Assembly: GCA_026984035.1 (NCBI GenBank)
Contig: JALSSW010000110.1
Location: forward strand, 1 to 51,093
Reading direction: 5' to 3'
DNA from: Planctomycetota bacterium
Lineage (GTDB): Bacteria > Planctomycetota > UBA1135 > GCA-002748355
Length of the DNA: 51,093 nt
Position 1 is the first letter of the stretch, and each line of letters begins with the position of its first letter. The position numbers and the translations under genes are program-made. Below the pieces are notes generated by a model. It worked only from the letters and a program-made list of their open reading frames with translations. It made no database searches and was not told where the DNA came from. Positions 1-8,722 of this stretch are shown piece by piece.

Positions 1-1863
1 CGCTTCCATCGGCCAGCTCTCCCCTTTAAGCTCAACACACTCCCCCTCAATCAAGACCAGACGTCCACCACCCTCGCGTTGACTCAGGGACAGAAGCGCT
101 TCGTCGATCATCTTCCGGTCGGAGACCAGCAAGGCCTGAACGCAGGGACCCAGGGCAGCTTCCAAGGCTGCCCCCACCTTGAGAGGGCAACGAATAAACT
201 CCACCAACCTCCCCACAAGCCCATCTCCGCGTTCCATCAGCTCCTGGGCTGCTTCATCGAAGCCTGCATGGGAGTTTTCAAAATCCTGCAAGAGCCTCAG
301 TTCGGATTCACAACGCGTCCCCGCCTCCGAAAGCTCCCTCAGTTCCTTCCCCAGACCCTCTCGATCCAGGGTCAGCCGATCCACTTCTGCATCGTGCTCA
401 CGAAGCGCCTTTTGGACCCGTTCCAAGCGCTGCCCGAGATCAACCTGAACCTTGGCCTCATCGCGCTCTTCAGACCCGCGCTCCGCCAAGAAAGCCTCCG
501 CTTCCGCAAGCTCAGCAACCAAGCGTTGCCGTTTGCCAAGAAGAGAACCCAAACGCAATTCCTCGTCTCGGATCTGGTTTTGTGCGCGGGTCCTTTCTTG
601 CATTAAGCTGAAATGCCTTTGGCGCGCAAGGTCCAATTCCTTTTGGAGGGCTCGGTAGGCCCGTTGGTCCTCTCGCGCCGCTTCCTTTCCGCCCTGCAGC
701 TCCCGCTTGAGCTCTTCCAAGACTTGTTCCATGCCTTGGAGCTTGGAGTTCAGTTCAGCCTCCTCCGCCTCGAGGTTCTCCAGCTCGGCACGACTGCTGC
801 CCCCCTCCTCATCTGCCTGAACCAAGGCCAACTTGACTTCTTGGCTCCTTTGTTCTGCATTCTGGATGGCTTCGCGCCGGCTCCGCTCTTCGGCGAGCAA
901 CTCAGTCGAAAGAGTCTGCAAGTCTTGAACGAGGGCACGCAAGGAACGCAGACTCTCCTCTCCGCCAAGGACCTCGTCCCTGGCCTGGTCCCGTCTATTG
1001 CGCGAAGCCTCGAAACGGGCCTCGACCTCCGCCAAGTTTTCGCGAAGGATCGCCAACTCCTTCCTGAGTTTTCCCACAGAATGGCAGGCTAAAGCGACGC
1101 GAATCGTTCGAAGACGCTCGGCCACCTCCTTCCAATTCCGGGCTTTAGTGGCTTGGATTTTGAGGGAACGCACCCGACGGGCCTTTTCTTCGCGCAGGTC
1201 CTTGACGCGGGCCAAGTTTTGTTCCACCCGGTCCAAGCGCCTGATGGCCTCCTTGCGACGGAGCTTGTAGCGGCTGATACCGGCCGCTTCATCAAAGATC
1301 CGCCTCCGTTCCTCGGGATTCGCGGACAGGACCGCGTCGATCCTCCCCTGTTCCATGACCGCATAAGCACCAACCCCCAACCCGGTATCCATCAAAGCTT
1401 CACGAAGATCCTTGAGGCGACAAACCTGGCCATTGAGGAGATATTCACTCTCTCCCGAACGGAAGAGCCTCCGTCCCAAACGAATCTCAGGAGCTTCAAA
1501 CTCATTTAGGTCCAGTCGGGAGATGCTTTGCTTCTCTTCTTCACCCTCTTCGCGAATACCTGGTTCGGTTTGCTGCATCCTTTGCGCGGAACATTCCTCG
1601 GGAGACCGTTCGAGGAGAAGGTGCACCTCAGCACAACCTGAAGCCTGACGCCCCTCCGCCCCCGAGAAAACAACATCCAACATGTCCTTTCCACGCATGC
1701 TCGTTGGGCGCTGACTGCCCAACACCCACTTTACAGCATCGACGACGTTGGACTTGCCGCAGCCGTTCGGACCGATAATCCCCGTCAGCCCAAAATCAAA
1801 GTCAAAATCGGTTTTGTCGGCAAAGGACTTGAAGCCCTTCAAGGTCAGTTGTTTCAGTCGCAT
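1..1863 (-). CDS. smc: Chromosome segregation ATPase SMC (N-terminal part, runs off the window)
   Basis: SMC dimers organise and condense the chromosome in an ATP-dependent way together with ScpA and ScpB. About 621 codons are visible, starting from an ATG at 1863 and still open at base 1, so the C-terminal half lies outside. The start reads MRLKQLTLKGFKSF, then Walker A GPNGCGKSN at about residues 31-39, and the conserved N-terminal block DTGLGVGAYAVMEQGRIDAVL. A long Arg/Glu/Leu-rich coiled coil follows. At about residues 530-620 comes hinge-like sequence (GDGLVGRLVEFI, then AALGPCVQALLV). The order head, coiled coil, hinge is typical of SMC, and a whole protein would be expected near 1150-1200 residues. 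nrdR lies 55 bp upstream on the same strand, so the two may share a transcript. Identification is secure; only the length is unknown. Confidence 0.95.
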   Translation of the reverse strand, partial: MRLKQLTLKGFKSFADKTDFDFDFGLTGIIGPNGCGKSNVVDAVKWVLGSQRPTSMRGKDMLDVVFSGAEGRQASGCAEVHLLLERSPEECSAQRMQQTEPGIREEGEEEKQSISRLDLNEFEAPEIRLGRRLFRSGESEYLLNGQVCRLKDLREALMDTGLGVGAYAVMEQGRIDAVLSANPEERRRIFDEAAGISRYKLRRKEAIRRLDRVEQNLARVKDLREEKARRVRSLKIQATKARNWKEVAERLRTIRVALACHSVGKLRKELAILRENLAEVEARFEASRNRRDQARDEVLGGEESLRSLRALVQDLQTLSTELLAEERSRREAIQNAEQRSQEVKLALVQADEEGGSSRAELENLEAEEAELNSKLQGMEQVLEELKRELQGGKEAAREDQRAYRALQKELDLARQRHFSLMQERTRAQNQIRDEELRLGSLLGKRQRLVAELAEAEAFLAERGSEERDEAKVQVDLGQRLERVQKALREHDAEVDRLTLDREGLGKELRELSEAGTRCESELRLLQDFENSHAGFDEAAQELMERGDGLVGRLVEFIRCPLKVGAALEAALGPCVQALLVSDRKMIDEALLSLSQREGGGRLVLIEGECVELKGESWPMEA

Positions 1864-1918
1864 CTATGGGTTCCCCGAACGGAGTTCCGGAGAGCGGGAC
1901 AATACCGGTAGAACAAGA

Positions 1919-2395
1919 TCAATGATCCTCCCGATGATCCATCCTCTTCTCCAGCATCGGCCGCAGCTCTTCCAAAAACTGGGTCACATCCTTGAACTCG
2001 CGGTAGACGGAAGCAAAACGAACATATGCTACTTGGTCCAGGTCTTGGAGAATGTGCATCACAAGTTCGCCGATCGATTGGGTTGGGACCTCCCGATCGA
2101 AGTTGTCATGACATTCTCTCTCAACACGATCCACCATCGCCTCGCACTGTTCTTTGGAGACCGGGCGTTTTTCGCAGGCCTTGAAGATCCCTGAAAGGAT
2201 CTTCTCTCGAGAAAACGGGACGCGGGTCCCATCCTTCTTCACGACACGGAGCGGAGTCTGCTCAACCTTTTCGTAGGTCGTAAAGCGCCTCCCACAAGCC
2301 TGACATTGGCGACGACGTCGAATCGTAAAGCCGTCCGCAGAGGAACGAGAATCTACAACTCGATCATTATCAGCCTTACAGAAGGGGCAACGCAT
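1919..2395 (-). CDS. nrdR: Transcriptional repressor NrdR
   Basis: NrdR is the nucleotide-sensing repressor of ribonucleotide reductase genes. The 158-residue product begins [17 protein letters not shown] and has the four-cysteine zinc ribbon (C3, C6, then [12 protein letters not shown]), followed by an ATP-cone domain starting near [16 protein letters not shown]. Length and domain order match the family. The last ten residues are His/Asp/Glu/Arg-rich. No ribonucleotide reductase gene lies in the window, so its targets are elsewhere. It sits just upstream of smc on the same strand and about 210 bp downstream of mnmE; that gap shows no convincing gene or terminator. Confidence 0.96.
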   Translation of the reverse strand: MRCPFCKADNDRVVDSRSSADGFTIRRRRQCQACGRRFTTYEKVEQTPLRVVKKDGTRVPFSREKILSGIFKACEKRPVSKEQCEAMVDRVERECHDNFDREVPTQSIGELVMHILQDLDQVAYVRFASVYREFKDVTQFLEELRPMLEKRMDHREDH

Positions 2396-2604
2396 GTTGG
2401 AGAAACCGCCTCAGTCGAAGCTTCAAAAAAGGCTCCAGTCCCACCGGCCTTGGAACTGCCAAAGCCGGAATCAAAACAGTCGAAGCGGCAACTGACCGAA
2501 ACCCTCCCAGGTCTCCACCGCAATCAATCGAAAGAGTGTAACCCCTTGGCAAAAGAAAGGAAAGAGACCATGCCCCAGGCATTTGGAATCAGGGAGCCTC
2601 CAAA

Positions 2605-3999
2605 CTACTTTCCCAAACAGAAGGAAGAAAAGATGCGGTCCAACAATTCTTCCGGAATCTTGGAACTTGCTTCGGGTTTCAAGCAGGTGATGGCCTCCTG
2701 CACTTCGGAAGCCACCATCTCTGTGGGCAAACCGCTCATGGCCAACTCAAGGGCAAGATCCAAGGCCTTTCCCGCAGCAACGAGCCGCCCCCCCAGAAGC
2801 GCACTCCACTCTTCCTCAAAGGCTCCTGAACGCCCCACCCTTGCGAGACGCTCCTCCAGTGCGCGGAGACCTCGCCCCTCCCGCACCGAGACCTCAAGTC
2901 TCTCCACGTAGGAAGGGCCTTGAGGGGGAGGAAGGTCAGAAAGACAACCTAGGTGGGGATCCTCGTCCCGCAAATCCGCCTTGCTCACGACCCAGCAAAG
3001 AGCTGTCCCCAAAGCAGCAGGTGGAGGAATGCATCGCTCCACCGAACTCACCCAAATCCAGGCATCCGAGGCGCGAAACTCCCGCTCCAGGATCCGCCCC
3101 TCCTGCTCCAAGCCCGTCTTTTCGTTCTCCTTCGGTACCCGTCCCGGACTATCCCCCAAGCGAAAATGCCCACCCCCACAGAGGATCCAACGGACATCTC
3201 TAGTGGTTCCCTCAAAGTCCGCAACCAATCCAGGGGGCATCGCAGCCGAGGAATCTGCAAGGGCATTACAAAGACTGGTCTTGCCCGCATTCGGAGGCCC
3301 CAACACGAGAATCGATGGCAAGGAGAAGCGCTCCTCCAACAACCTTCGCCCCGGCTCAATCCCGCGTAAACGCTCGCGTTCGGCCTGGAGCAGGGGAATC
3401 CATTCATCCCGGGACACCCCTCCCGTTTCCCCTTCTTCAAAGTCCATCCCCGCTTCCAAGAGCCCAAGCAAGTCCAACAGGCCCTCCCGAAGCCGCATCG
3501 TGGAGGCCCCCGCCCCTTCACGAAGGGCTGCCCCCGCAAGCGCCATCTCACTCTGATCTCGCGCCCGAATCAAAGCCATGATGGCCTCGGCCTGGGCGAG
3601 ATCGAGTTTTCCGTTGGTAAAGGCCCGCCGGGAAAACTCCCCCGGCCAGGCAGCCCGCAGACCCTCCCGGACCAAGGACTCCCCCAGCAAGCTCATGAGG
3701 CTGGGTGAGGAGAGGGTATGAAGCTCGATGACATCCTCGCCGGTGAAGGAAGCAGGTCCAGGAAAACAGAGTAAGGTTGCCGGAAGCACGGGTCCCCCAG
3801 CTCCGCGGCTGAGTTTAAGGCGCGTTTCCACCACCCTCCGCTCACGGGGGAGCTGCCCGCCTACGAGCTGGGAGATCACCTCAAAGGCCTGCGGCCCTGA
3901 GATCCGCACGACCCCACGCTCCCCTAAGCCTGGAGGGCTGGAAAGGGCGAAAATGCTATCAAAGGGGCTGTCCAGGGAAGCTAGAGACATATTTCCCAA
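2605..3999 (-). CDS. mnmE: tRNA-modification GTPase MnmE (TrmE), divergent
   Basis: MnmE works with MnmG to modify the wobble uridine (xm5U) of certain tRNAs, using GTP. The 464-residue product has the N-terminal folate-binding region (IFALSSPPGLGERGVVRISG, then GEFSRRAFTNGKLDLAQAEAI), an inserted G domain and the C-terminal FCLGK, matching the usual FC(I/L)GK tail whose Cys is needed for activity. In the G domain, G1 is GPPNAGKTS and G2 is GTTRD, both normal. G3 reads DSPGR instead of DTAGx, and G4 reads SKAD instead of NKxD, so nucleotide selectivity and switch chemistry may be altered. An in-frame ATG three codons later is an alternative start. It follows the anti-sigma gene by 32 bp. No mnmG is in the window. 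Family membership is clear. Confidence 0.9.
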   Translation of the reverse strand: MGNMSLASLDSPFDSIFALSSPPGLGERGVVRISGPQAFEVISQLVGGQLPRERRVVETRLKLSRGAGGPVLPATLLCFPGPASFTGEDVIELHTLSSPSLMSLLGESLVREGLRAAWPGEFSRRAFTNGKLDLAQAEAIMALIRARDQSEMALAGAALREGAGASTMRLREGLLDLLGLLEAGMDFEEGETGGVSRDEWIPLLQAERERLRGIEPGRRLLEERFSLPSILVLGPPNAGKTSLCNALADSSAAMPPGLVADFEGTTRDVRWILCGGGHFRLGDSPGRVPKENEKTGLEQEGRILEREFRASDAWIWVSSVERCIPPPAALGTALCWVVSKADLRDEDPHLGCLSDLPPPQGPSYVERLEVSVREGRGLRALEERLARVGRSGAFEEEWSALLGGRLVAAGKALDLALELAMSGLPTEMVASEVQEAITCLKPEASSKIPEELLDRIFSSFCLGK

Positions 4000-4031
4000 A
4001 TTCCTGGGAGATCCGGGGAGGGTAGAAGACC

Positions 4032-7000
4032 CTACTTTGCCACGGGTTTCCAGGAATTCCGGCGCAAAACTCGGGGGGATTCTTCCAATGGGGAAGCAGA
4101 CGGAGAGCCCGACTCAGGAACCGCCAAACTCGCTTCAAATGTGCCAAAGCGGAAGCGATAGCTCCCCCCCGCAGGCAGGCCGGGAACATCGATGCGACCA
4201 TCCGGACCCGGGATCGCCACAGTCCGGGTTCCCGCAAAAGGCCCCTCCAGAACCTCGACCTCCACAAAGGGAGGACTCGCTTCGGGGGAACTCAGCTTAG
4301 GAAGCTCTCCCCCAAGGTGTTCCATCGCTTGCAGCTCCAGAAGCATGTGCCTGGTTTCACCTGGCTTCAACAACAACTCCGCCGTGGCAGCACCCTCCTC
4401 CGGATGCACAACCAAGAGGTGCAGCAAAGAACCTGCAGGCAGGTTCCGGACCTTCAGAAGACCCAGCAGATCACTGACCCCCAGGAGAGCCAGACCGCCC
4501 CGCTCGGAAAGAAGATAGACGCGGGCAGAGGGCACCACCCTGGCCCCGCCACCAGCGTTGAGACTCAACTGCAAGTCCCCCAGGAGTTTCCCCCTGGAGT
4601 CGCCCCTTTGCTCCTTCCAAGCGCCATCCCCGACGGAGACATTTTTCAAAGAAAAAGGACGCCATTGGGCAAGAGGGCCGACCAGGCGGAGCCCCATTCG
4701 GTCAAGCTCGGATTTAAAATCTACGCCCAGAGACCCATCCAGAGCAATGCGTCCGAAGGAAAGACGGGCCACCAGGAGATCCCCTGTTTTGGGAAGATCG
4801 AAACTCCTGTAATGCCCCTGGTCCAGGACTTGGAATTCCAAATCTCGCCGCGCATCCACAAAGCCCAAGGTGGCAAAGCCACCATCGGCCGTTTCTCCAA
4901 AGGACACGGGAAGGCCATCCCCTTTCCGCCGCAGAACAAAACGACGCCCGGAAATCCCTTCACCCCGGACATCCAAGACCTGCACCTGAAGCCGATCCGG
5001 CGCTTCAGCAATCACTCGTGCCCCTTGGCCGTCCCGCACAATCCGGCCTTCCTGCACACGGGATCCTACTGAATCCTGCATCCACCAGCGAAGCTTCTCG
5101 GGAGCTGGGAGAGCAACCTTGATCTCCACGCGACCGCCAACAACACGAAGCTCCCGCCTCCGAACCAACAGGCTATCTGCTGGCCCCTGGGGACGCTCCT
5201 CAACCTGGATCCGCCTCTGCCCGGGAGCTTCCAAAAACACAGAAAGCAACTTGGGAGAACGGACCACCCATTCCCGGCCTTCCCTCCCCTTACGGAGAAG
5301 AGAAGCGCGATCCAAATAGCCCACAAAGAGAGGGGAATCCTTGGGTTCCACCACCAGCAAAAGCCTCTGGTCCTCCCGAGGGAGAGGCAGGCCCACAAGC
5401 TTTGCCCGTCCCGTGGGGCCCGTCGTCATGAAGCGCTTCCCAAGAGGGACCAAACGTTTCAGCAATGGCTCCCACTGGTAAAGCCGGAGCCCAGCCCCCA
5501 CTAAAGGAAGCCCGTCTGCATCAAGGATCCGCGCATCGAGACTTCGAATCGGGGGGAGGGTCACAGTAAGTTCCACCCGGGAACCCGGACGGAGAGGAGG
5601 AAGCTCAAAGCGAAGGACGGTCTGCGTCCCGTCGACCACCACCGAGAGATAAGCCCCCAGGACCACATCTTCGACCCGAGGCATAAACCCGAACATTCCT
5701 GATGAATTCGAGCGTCCCTCCAATACCTGCTGAGGCAAAACCAAGCGTATGGCCCTTCCGGCAATGGGATTTCCCGACGATCCTTGCAAACGGCCTCGAA
5801 TCTCTGAGCTGCGCCCCTTTTCTACGGGCAAAGAAGATGCATTCCTGAGAGGATCCGCACTTCTGGAAAGAATGTCCGCTACCCCAGCCCCATGCGAAAT
5901 CCGCAGAGGTTCGAAGGGCCGCATCATGGCCCGGTCCCCAGGAAGGAGCTTGCGCTGCGGGCTCCCTGAAAGATCCACTAGAAAGGCTTCGCCTTCTTCC
6001 AGATCCACCTGGATCTTGGCACTTCCCTCCGGGAGGCCGGCCGCAAGGGCCCAGGAATCTTGGGAGACATGGATCTCAGCTGTTCCCTGCTTGAGAAGGA
6101 GTCCGCCCCCTCCGGGAAAGCCGAGGAAAAAACCGGGTGCGCCGCCATCCCTACCCGAATCCGAGCGGGAAATCCGCAGCCTCCCTCTCCGAAGATGGGA
6201 CCGCGAGGCCCCTTCGAAGGCCAAGCGACTCCCCGCATCCGCGACGAGTTTCCAGCGAGGAATCAGGATCCCCCCCTGCGCAGCGCGAGCCGAAATAGTG
6301 GCCTCACCATGAAGAACAAGGACCTCCTTTCCGATGGGGATCGGATTCCCCGGTTGTAACTCCGTTCCTTTCACAGGAGCGACGCCCTCGGCGCTTTGGC
6401 CGGGGGTTTGCCTCCCCCCAACTTGGGTATCGACCCCCGAAGAGCTGCCTTTTTTTCCGGGATGCCCCTTGCTGAGAAGACCCCGAGCAGGATCCTCAAG
6501 ATGCTTTGTTTCGGGAAGCCCGACATCCAGATTCCCCTCCAGCCCCACATGAAGAGAGGGAGCATCCATCAGAAGAGCTCTGCCATCCAATGCCTCAACC
6601 CGAAAGAGAGAAGCCATGCCTCTTTCTTCCGGCTGGAAATTCAATCCGAATCCGCCGCGAAAGAGAAGGACTCCCAAGACCACCAGGAGACTTGCCGCCA
6701 ACAGCATCCCCACGCGGATCAGAGGCAAACGGTTCCGCTTGGGGAGCAGCCCATGCTCCACTCCTCCCTCTGTTTCAGCGATTTCTTCTTGGATACGACC
6801 CATCACGGAGGCCGTAAAACTCTCGGAGGGGACTTCGACCAAGTCCCAGGACTCTGCAGAAGCGTCATTGAGCCGCTCCACCAGGTTCCGGCTGAAATCT
6901 GCAGAAGGTTCCATGGGAACCAAGGCTTTTCTAAGGCGAAGCTCGACATACTCCAGCTCGCTCAGGTGGCGACTGCAATCCCGGCAATCCAGCAAGTGGG

Positions 7001-7094
7001 CATCGACTCTCTCCCTTACAATTTCGGGCAAAGTCGCATCCAAATATTCGCCCAGGCAATCCCGGGTTGTCCGGCAATCCATACCCCGGCTCAT
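4032..7094 (-). CDS. Large anti-sigma-like membrane protein (zinc-finger domain, TM segment, long extracytoplasmic region)
   Basis: The probable start is the ATG at 7094: it forms an ATGA overlap with the stop of the sigma gene and follows GGAGGGAGG closely; an upstream start at 7112 is possible. Numbering from 7094, residues 6-40 resemble a zinc-binding anti-sigma domain (CRTTRDCLGEYLD, then H33-LLD-C37-RD-C40). One membrane segment lies at about 124-146 (LPLIRVGMLLAASLLVVLGV). The remaining roughly 870 residues would be outside the cytoplasm. They begin with a FecR-like stretch (EVLVLHGEATISARAAQGG) and continue as beta-rich segments resembling carboxypeptidase-regulatory or CNA-B-type domains, for example EIRGRLQGSSGNPIAGRAIR. 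The cytoplasmic part probably holds the ECF sigma factor inactive; the huge outer part is likely the sensor or an envelope scaffold. That role is inferred from architecture and coupling. The ligand is unknown. Confidence 0.85.
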   Translation of the reverse strand: MSRGMDCRTTRDCLGEYLDATLPEIVRERVDAHLLDCRDCSRHLSELEYVELRLRKALVPMEPSADFSRNLVERLNDASAESWDLVEVPSESFTASVMGRIQEEIAETEGGVEHGLLPKRNRLPLIRVGMLLAASLLVVLGVLLFRGGFGLNFQPEERGMASLFRVEALDGRALLMDAPSLHVGLEGNLDVGLPETKHLEDPARGLLSKGHPGKKGSSSGVDTQVGGRQTPGQSAEGVAPVKGTELQPGNPIPIGKEVLVLHGEATISARAAQGGILIPRWKLVADAGSRLAFEGASRSHLRRGRLRISRSDSGRDGGAPGFFLGFPGGGGLLLKQGTAEIHVSQDSWALAAGLPEGSAKIQVDLEEGEAFLVDLSGSPQRKLLPGDRAMMRPFEPLRISHGAGVADILSRSADPLRNASSLPVEKGRSSEIRGRLQGSSGNPIAGRAIRLVLPQQVLEGRSNSSGMFGFMPRVEDVVLGAYLSVVVDGTQTVLRFELPPLRPGSRVELTVTLPPIRSLDARILDADGLPLVGAGLRLYQWEPLLKRLVPLGKRFMTTGPTGRAKLVGLPLPREDQRLLLVVEPKDSPLFVGYLDRASLLRKGREGREWVVRSPKLLSVFLEAPGQRRIQVEERPQGPADSLLVRRRELRVVGGRVEIKVALPAPEKLRWWMQDSVGSRVQEGRIVRDGQGARVIAEAPDRLQVQVLDVRGEGISGRRFVLRRKGDGLPVSFGETADGGFATLGFVDARRDLEFQVLDQGHYRSFDLPKTGDLLVARLSFGRIALDGSLGVDFKSELDRMGLRLVGPLAQWRPFSLKNVSVGDGAWKEQRGDSRGKLLGDLQLSLNAGGGARVVPSARVYLLSERGGLALLGVSDLLGLLKVRNLPAGSLLHLLVVHPEEGAATAELLLKPGETRHMLLELQAMEHLGGELPKLSSPEASPPFVEVEVLEGPFAGTRTVAIPGPDGRIDVPGLPAGGSYRFRFGTFEASLAVPESGSPSASPLEESPRVLRRNSWKPVAK

Positions 7095-7918
7095 GCCTCC
7101 CTCCTTCGGCAAAGCCTCGAATGAAGGATGGAGCGTCCCCGACTCAGCCTTACTTTGAGGCTTGTCAGGGAGATGTCGAGGGTCTCGGCAATCTCACGGT
7201 TCTTCATTCCGTGTAAGTACTTAAGCACGAGAGGAAGACGATTTTCTTCGCTCAGACTTTCGAGAACCTGGTGAACCTCTTCGGCCTCAAGCTCGGAAGG
7301 ATCCAAGACTCCCTTACTATCCCCCCCAAAATGGTCTGCTTCTCGGGCCAGAAAATCGCTGGAGGGGTATTCGCGCATGGACTTGCGCTTACGGAGGGCG
7401 TCTCGACTTGTATTGGTGGCGATTTTCAGAATCCAGGGGCCAAAACGTCGGTCCGTATCGAAGAGATGCCGAGCACGATATGCCTTCAAAAAGGTCTCCT
7501 GGCTGGCTTCCTCGGCATCCTCTCGATTGCGAAGCATTTGAAAACAGAGACTGAAAACAGGAACTTTGAAGCGCTCAACTAAGACCTCAAAGGCGGAAAG
7601 AGCCCCCTCCACAGCCAACTTCATCAGCTCCTCATCCGAACGGTGCATTCGGTTTTGAAGGGTCCGACTCGAAAAAGAATCCTGTCTCTTGAGCTTCTTT
7701 TGCGGCTCCCTATTGGGATTGGGGTCTTCGGATGGCTTCAAGGGGAGGTCTCGTAGAGAAGAGTTAAGAAAAAGAAGGGGAATAAAAGGGCGCTGAACCC
7801 TGATCACAAAACAGATCCCACCATGGTAACCCACAGGATTCCTGACCTCACAAAAAACCCGGCCATCCTTCAGGGGCCACCCCTCCGGTTTCACCGGAAT
7901 CGGAAGAGATAGAGGCAC
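7091..7918 (-). CDS. ECF-type RNA polymerase sigma factor
   Basis: Sigma-70 family, extracytoplasmic-function group. From residue 91 the product is a typical ECF protein: region 2 (MHRSDEELMKLAVEG, then RNREDAEEASQETFLKAYR and DRRFGPWILKIATNTSRD) and region 4 (LPLVLKYLHGMKNREIAE, a helix-turn-helix). Two starts are possible. The GTG at 7918 has an excellent ribosome site (GGAGGGG five bases upstream) and adds 90 unrecognised residues. The ATG at 7648 gives the usual ECF length but has no visible Shine-Dalgarno sequence. I give the longer form because of the ribosome site, with reservation. The stop overlaps the anti-sigma start by 4 bp, so the pair is co-translated and probably forms one sigma/anti-sigma switch. 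Confidence 0.9.
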   Translation of the reverse strand: MPLSLPIPVKPEGWPLKDGRVFCEVRNPVGYHGGICFVIRVQRPFIPLLFLNSSLRDLPLKPSEDPNPNREPQKKLKRQDSFSSRTLQNRMHRSDEELMKLAVEGALSAFEVLVERFKVPVFSLCFQMLRNREDAEEASQETFLKAYRARHLFDTDRRFGPWILKIATNTSRDALRKRKSMREYPSSDFLAREADHFGGDSKGVLDPSELEAEEVHQVLESLSEENRLPLVLKYLHGMKNREIAETLDISLTSLKVRLSRGRSILHSRLCRRREA

Positions 7919-7989
7919 TACGTCCCCTCCGCTCCAAAGGGTCAGAAATTCTCGGTTTTCTCCCCTCCATTTGCCCCCTTTTCGGCAAG

Positions 7990-8016
7990 GGAACTTTTCC
8001 CTAACATTTAAGCGTC
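7990..8016 (+). promoter_or_regulatory. Possible ECF-type promoter
   Basis: GGAACTT (7990-7996), a 16-base spacer, then CGTC (8013-8016) match the general form of ECF-sigma promoters. It points toward the HAD gene at 8127 and would give a leader of about 100 bases. GGGAA-CTT-TTCCC here is also a short inverted repeat. It lies in the roughly 210-bp divergent gap between the sigma gene and the HAD gene. Seen by eye only; such short motifs occur by chance. Confidence 0.25.
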
Positions 8017-8126
8017 CGCTCTAAAGCGCCGATGCCAGGGGACCGACCCGCCGGGAATCGATGGACCCTCTCAGTCCTGGAAGCACGAACACCGGCGGGT
8101 CCCTTCCCCCGACAAAGAGGACCGAC

Positions 8127-8708
8127 ATGGCAAAGGCAGGAACAAGACAAGCAGTATTCTTTGAACTCCACGGAGTCCTTTTAAGACCCTGGACCGACCG
8201 CGAGGATTATGCCAATCCAAGGCTGATGGACGGGGCTCTCGATGCTCTTCAGCGCCTCGACCCCGAACAGATGGATTTTTTTATCGCCTCCAACCAATGC
8301 GAAATCGCCATGGGAACCCTGCGGGAGCGGGATTTCCGCAAGATGCAGGACAACCTTCTCGCAATCTTCAGTGAGCACCGCATCCCCATCCGCAAGATCT
8401 ACACATGTCTCTACCACCCGAAGGGGAAGGGGAAGTGGAAAAAAGAATCCGTTTTTCGCAAACCCAACATCGGGATGTTCAAAATGGCCGAACACGAGTT
8501 CGACCTGAACCTTCGCCGTTCCTGGGTTATCTGCGAATCCACCTCCGACATCTTGGCGGGAAGCCGTGCTGGCCTGGGGACCATCCTGGTTCGTACCGGA
8601 AAGGCAGGAAAGGACAAAGCCTACGACGTGAACCCTCATTTCATCGTGGATGATGTCTATGCTGCCACCGATCACATCGCCCAGTACGAAGCCTCCATGC
8701 TTCATTAA
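8127..8708 (+). CDS. GmhB-like HAD-family protein lacking the catalytic aspartates
   Basis: The 193-residue product aligns by eye along its whole length with D-glycero-D-manno-heptose-1,7-bisphosphate phosphatase (GmhB). SNQCEIAMG matches TNQSGIARG, IYTCLYHP matches IYYCPHHP, FRKPNIGM matches CRKPHPGM, and TILVRTGKAG matches the C-terminal block. The catalytic signatures have changed. The FLDRDG nucleophile/acid motif reads FFELHG (Asp to Glu, Asp to His). The GDKxxD motif reads CESTSD. Most of the zinc-binding cysteines are gone. It is therefore probably not a normal phosphatase and may bind a ligand or partner. The start at 8127 follows AAAGAGGA at good spacing; an upstream in-frame ATG at 8061 is less likely. 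It stands alone, divergent from the sigma operon and convergent with the rhomboid gene. Confidence 0.85.
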   Translation: MAKAGTRQAVFFELHGVLLRPWTDREDYANPRLMDGALDALQRLDPEQMDFFIASNQCEIAMGTLRERDFRKMQDNLLAIFSEHRIPIRKIYTCLYHPKGKGKWKKESVFRKPNIGMFKMAEHEFDLNLRRSWVICESTSDILAGSRAGLGTILVRTGKAGKDKAYDVNPHFIVDDVYAATDHIAQYEASMLH

Positions 8709-8722
8709 CCGGTTTATGGGAG

